Shown here: in pieces, positions 4,667 to 6,687 of the stretch
Numbering within the stretch: the stretch's first letter is position 1
How the letters are laid out: each line of letters opens with the position of its first letter
NCBI GenBank assembly: GCA_030673275.1
Contig: DAOVJL010000068.1
Coordinates: forward strand, 1-6,687
Reading direction: 5' to 3'
Length of the DNA: 6,687 nt
From: Sulfurimonas sp.
Lineage (GTDB): Bacteria; Campylobacterota; Campylobacteria; Campylobacterales; Sulfurimonadaceae
Notes under the pieces: generated by a model
Told to the model about the DNA's origin: nothing
The model's input: the letters and a program-made list of their open reading frames with translations, nothing else
Database searches by the model: none
Translations under genes and position numbers: made by a program

Positions 4667-5482
4667 ATGTTACAACTAGTTCCAACTCCGATTGGAAATA
4701 TTGGCGATATATCGCTTAGAGCAATAGAAGCTCTAAGCAATGCCGACATACTACTTTGCGAAGATACTCGCGTTACAAAAAAACTTATCCATATTTTAAA
4801 AGAGCGTTACAACACTATTTTTAAAGAAAATCAAAATTTTATTTCACTTCATTCACATAACGAAAAAGAGTTTATCCAAAAACTTTCTCCATCTTTTTTT
4901 GAGCAAAATATAGTTTATGCAAGTGATGCAGGTATGCCGGGCATTAGCGACCCTGGACAGGCACTTATTAAATATGCTCAGGAAAATAAAATTGAGTATG
5001 ATATTCTTCCAGGTGCAAATGCACTTCTTACCGCTTTTGTAGCCAGTGGGTTTGTTGAGACAAAGATGCTTTTTTGGGGATTTTTACCACATAAAGGCAA
5101 AGATAGAGCTGCTTCACTTCAAGGGGCTTTAAATAGCGGTTTTACAACAATACTTTATGAATCACCACATAGATTGGAAAAATTTCTTAATGAGCTCTCA
5201 AAAGAAGAAAGTACAAGAAAAATATTTTTAGCAAAAGAGCTTACTAAAAAGTTTCAGAAGTATCTGTTTGGTACAGCGGACGAGTGCTTAAAAAAATTAG
5301 ACAATAATTTTAGAGGTGAATGGGTTGTGGTAATAGAAGCAGGAAAACATCATAATGACAGTGCAGTAAGTCAAAATGATATTTTAGAGCTTGATATACC
5401 TAAGAAAACTCAAGCAAAACTAATCAGCAAAATAACAGGTGAAAATACAAAAGCTTGCTATCAGAGGCTACTTAACCTGTAA
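4667..5482 (+). CDS. rsmI: 16S rRNA (cytidine-1402-2'-O)-methyltransferase RsmI
   Basis: RsmI adds the 2'-O-methyl group of m4Cm1402 in the P-site region of 16S rRNA. It belongs to the tetrapyrrole-methylase-like superfamily and uses SAM. The 271-residue product begins MLQLVPTPIGNIGDIS, the usual start of the family. It continues with CEDTR (31-35), SDAGMPGISDPG (86-97), PGANALLTA, GFLPHKGKDR, YESPHRL, AKELTKKF and RGEWVVVIE in the normal order. The short C-terminal helical domain, ending near TGENTKACYQRLL, is present, so the gene is complete. Start ATG 4667 is chosen on SD spacing and on the family N-terminus; a GTG at 4655 would add MRFN. It follows rpmE by 84 bp, including a stem-loop repeat and a leader hairpin. 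I see no clear promoter of its own. Confidence 0.94.
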   Translation: MLQLVPTPIGNIGDISLRAIEALSNADILLCEDTRVTKKLIHILKERYNTIFKENQNFISLHSHNEKEFIQKLSPSFFEQNIVYASDAGMPGISDPGQALIKYAQENKIEYDILPGANALLTAFVASGFVETKMLFWGFLPHKGKDRAASLQGALNSGFTTILYESPHRLEKFLNELSKEESTRKIFLAKELTKKFQKYLFGTADECLKKLDNNFRGEWVVVIEAGKHHNDSAVSQNDILELDIPKKTQAKLISKITGENTKACYQRLLNL

Positions 5483-5519
5483 AACTGCTTGTTAAAACTA
5501 ACTTTAGCAATAAAAAACC

Positions 5520-5556
5520 ATCTAAATTTAATTTTTTAATTTTTTTTAGATAGAAT
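5520..5556 (+). promoter_or_regulatory. AT-rich promoter region immediately before rlmB
   Basis: TAGAAT (5551-5556) is a plausible -10. Upstream are repeated T tracts (5531-5538 and 5540-5547), as in Campylobacterota promoters without a -35 box. The stretch is also bounded by ATCTAAA (5520-5526) and TTTAGAT (5545-5551), an inverted repeat with an 18-nt AT-rich centre. The rlmB ATG follows the -10 by 5 bp, so transcription would begin at or next to the start codon. Confidence 0.45.
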
Positions 5557-5561
5557 GTCTT

Positions 5562-6242
5562 ATGTTAATTTATGCAAAACAGCCAATCAACTATATTATT
5601 AAGAACCATCCCAAGAGGATAAAGACTCTATATCTTGCTAAAGAGATAGATAAAAAAGAGTATTCTCGTCTTATGAAGATCGGTTTTGAGATTAAAAGAA
5701 TTCCATCAGATGCAGCAGGAAAAATGTGTAAAAATGCTTCTCATCAAGGTGTTTTGGCAGAGGTTGATGACTTTAAACTACATGATTATCAATCATTTTT
5801 AAATCGTGAATTTGTACTTGTTTTATCAGGATTAACTGATATTGGAAATATTGGTGCAATTGTCAGAACAGCATATGCTTTAGGTGTTGATGCTGTTATA
5901 GCATGTGGGGTTAAAAAACTCCCTTTTGAGGCAATATTGCGAACAAGTACCGGTGCTTTATATGATATGCCATTTGCATTGGAACAGAATGTGCATAATG
6001 TAATGAATGACCTGAAAACATCAGGTTTCACTACATATGGTGCAGATATGGATGGCAGTGATATACGAGAGGTAGAAGTAAAACAAAGAAGGGCCCTATT
6101 CTTAGGCAGTGAAGGAGAGGGACTTAGTGCTAGAGTTAGCTCAAAGTTGGATGAGATTGTTAGTATAAAAATGTCACATGAGTTTGACTCTTTAAATGTT
6201 AGTGTTGCTGGAGCTATTTTAATGGATAGGATGAGAATATGA
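5562..6242 (+). CDS. rlmB: TrmH/SpoU-family 23S rRNA 2'-O-ribose methyltransferase, RlmB-like
   Basis: This is a SPOUT methyltransferase of the TrmH group, most like RlmB, which methylates the 2'-OH of G2251 in the P loop of 23S rRNA. The N-terminal 70 or so residues form the L30e-like substrate-binding domain, ending with ASHQGVLAEV (59-68). The catalytic domain has motif 1 NIGAIVRTA (96-104, Arg102 catalytic), motif 2 LGSEGEGL (181-188) and motif 3 with SLNVSVA (210-216). Motif 3 starts IKM rather than the common IPM. The 226-residue length is a little under the 240-250 of E. coli-type RlmB. ATG 5562 gives MLIYAKQ, matching the family's short N-terminus, but there is no SD upstream. The end overlaps the next gene by ATGA. 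Another rRNA or tRNA 2'-O target is possible, since the exact substrate cannot be read from motifs alone. Confidence 0.85.
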   Translation: MLIYAKQPINYIIKNHPKRIKTLYLAKEIDKKEYSRLMKIGFEIKRIPSDAAGKMCKNASHQGVLAEVDDFKLHDYQSFLNREFVLVLSGLTDIGNIGAIVRTAYALGVDAVIACGVKKLPFEAILRTSTGALYDMPFALEQNVHNVMNDLKTSGFTTYGADMDGSDIREVEVKQRRALFLGSEGEGLSARVSSKLDEIVSIKMSHEFDSLNVSVAGAILMDRMRI

Positions 6243-6687
6243 ATGAAGGTTTTGCTAAATTAAAAGATATTGGTGCTCAAAAGATTCATGAGACAACGCA
6301 TATTGCTAGATTGCATGTTCAAGCTCTCCTAGATGAGAACTTTGAGAACTTAAATAGTATTCAATTTTTGGGTTTTATCTCTATATTGGAGAGAGAATAC
6401 GGCATAGACTTAAGTGAATTAAAAAATAATGGTTTAACCTACTTTGATGAAAATATCGTAGAAGTTAAAGAAGAAAAAAAAGTTAAAGTTTTTATTCCAC
6501 ATAAGAAAAAAGGAACTTTAACATTCTTTTATATCGCTATAGCTGCAATGGTATTTATTGCATTTTCATATTTAAATATATTTTCAACAGATTGTGAAGT
6601 TCCGGATGTTATCAAAGTTGATAATAGTGCTATTGAGAGCGCAACAAGTAATTTATCAATAGAGACAGTTGACATAAAAACAGATGA
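6239..6687 (+). CDS. RodZ-like single-pass membrane protein, 5' part (runs off window)
   Basis: An open frame starts at ATG 6239, overlaps the rlmB TGA, and has the SD AGGA (6228-6231) 7 nt upstream. It stays open for 149 codons to the window edge. Residues 10-61 resemble the helix-turn-helix domain of RodZ, with a T-H-I-A-R-L-H-V-Q-A-L segment, a D-E-N-F-x2-L segment, then GFISILEREYGIDLSEL. The first helix seems shortened, because only about nine residues precede it. An acidic-basic linker (70-91) ends in HKKKG, then a single hydrophobic helix spans about 94-112 and a serine/threonine-rich tail begins. This predicts the N-terminus in the cytoplasm and the C-terminus in the periplasm, as in RodZ, which links MreB to cell-wall growth. 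The similarity is my own reading. I recall an unnamed membrane protein at this position in other Campylobacterota. The gene is almost certainly real; the function is unproven. Confidence 0.8.
   Translation, partial: MNEGFAKLKDIGAQKIHETTHIARLHVQALLDENFENLNSIQFLGFISILEREYGIDLSELKNNGLTYFDENIVEVKEEKKVKVFIPHKKKGTLTFFYIAIAAMVFIAFSYLNIFSTDCEVPDVIKVDNSAIESATSNLSIETVDIKTD

Noticed and set aside
5486..5509. Hairpin after rsmI (TGCT/AGCA with inner GTTA/TAAC) as a terminator
   Set aside because: The stem is broken by an internal loop, is AT-rich, and is followed by an A run, not a T run.
5520..5551. ATCTAAA...TTTAGAT inverted repeat as an operator or terminator
   Set aside because: The arms are AT-only apart from one pair and the centre is 18 nt of A/T tracts, so chance pairing is likely; the T tracts fit a promoter better.
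5789..6031. Minus-strand reading frame of 80 codons inside rlmB
   Set aside because: It is antisense to conserved SpoU motif 1 and has no support of its own.

Overview
The window is AT-rich, gene-dense DNA that most resembles a Campylobacterota (former Epsilonproteobacteria) chromosome, probably a Sulfurimonas-like genus. The basis is codon bias, T-rich sequence upstream of good -10 boxes in place of clear -35 boxes, and a Campylobacterota-style gene order (my recollection of related genomes, not a search). I see no tRNA, rRNA, CRISPR array, insertion sequence or phage gene. It reads as ordinary core chromosome; I do not see a new defence or mobile system. The points of interest are regulatory and structural.

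Region 1 (1-1764, + strand) is a run of GTP-derived cofactor and modified-base genes: the 3' end of moaA (molybdenum cofactor step 1), then queE and queD (two steps to the queuosine precursor preQ0). The genes are nearly contiguous. queD has no Shine-Dalgarno (SD) sequence at a usable distance; a four-codon mini-ORF, with a good SD, ends on its start codon. Region 2 (1770-3017, - strand) is moeA, the molybdenum insertase, convergent with queD across only 5 bp.

Region 3 (3018-3190) is a divergent intergenic stretch. It holds a perfect palindrome next to the moeA SD, a stem-loop repeat that recurs in degenerate form between rpmE and rsmI, and a probable promoter for the next gene.

Region 4 (3191-6687, + strand) is a ribosome-maturation cluster. 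It contains an unrecognised four-helix membrane protein, rsmE (16S m3U1498 methyltransferase), rpmE (zinc-type L31), rsmI (16S Cm1402 methyltransferase), an rlmB-like SpoU methyltransferase, and the start of a RodZ-like single-pass membrane protein running off the window. The membrane gene overlaps rsmE, and rlmB overlaps the RodZ-like gene by ATGA. rpmE has its own strong -10 and a leader with two hairpins carrying similar loops, a candidate autoregulatory L31 leader. In moeA, rpmE and rsmI an inverted repeat ends exactly where the SD begins. In contrast, the membrane gene and rlmB have a -10-like box within a few bases of the ATG and no SD, so they may be read from leaderless mRNAs.
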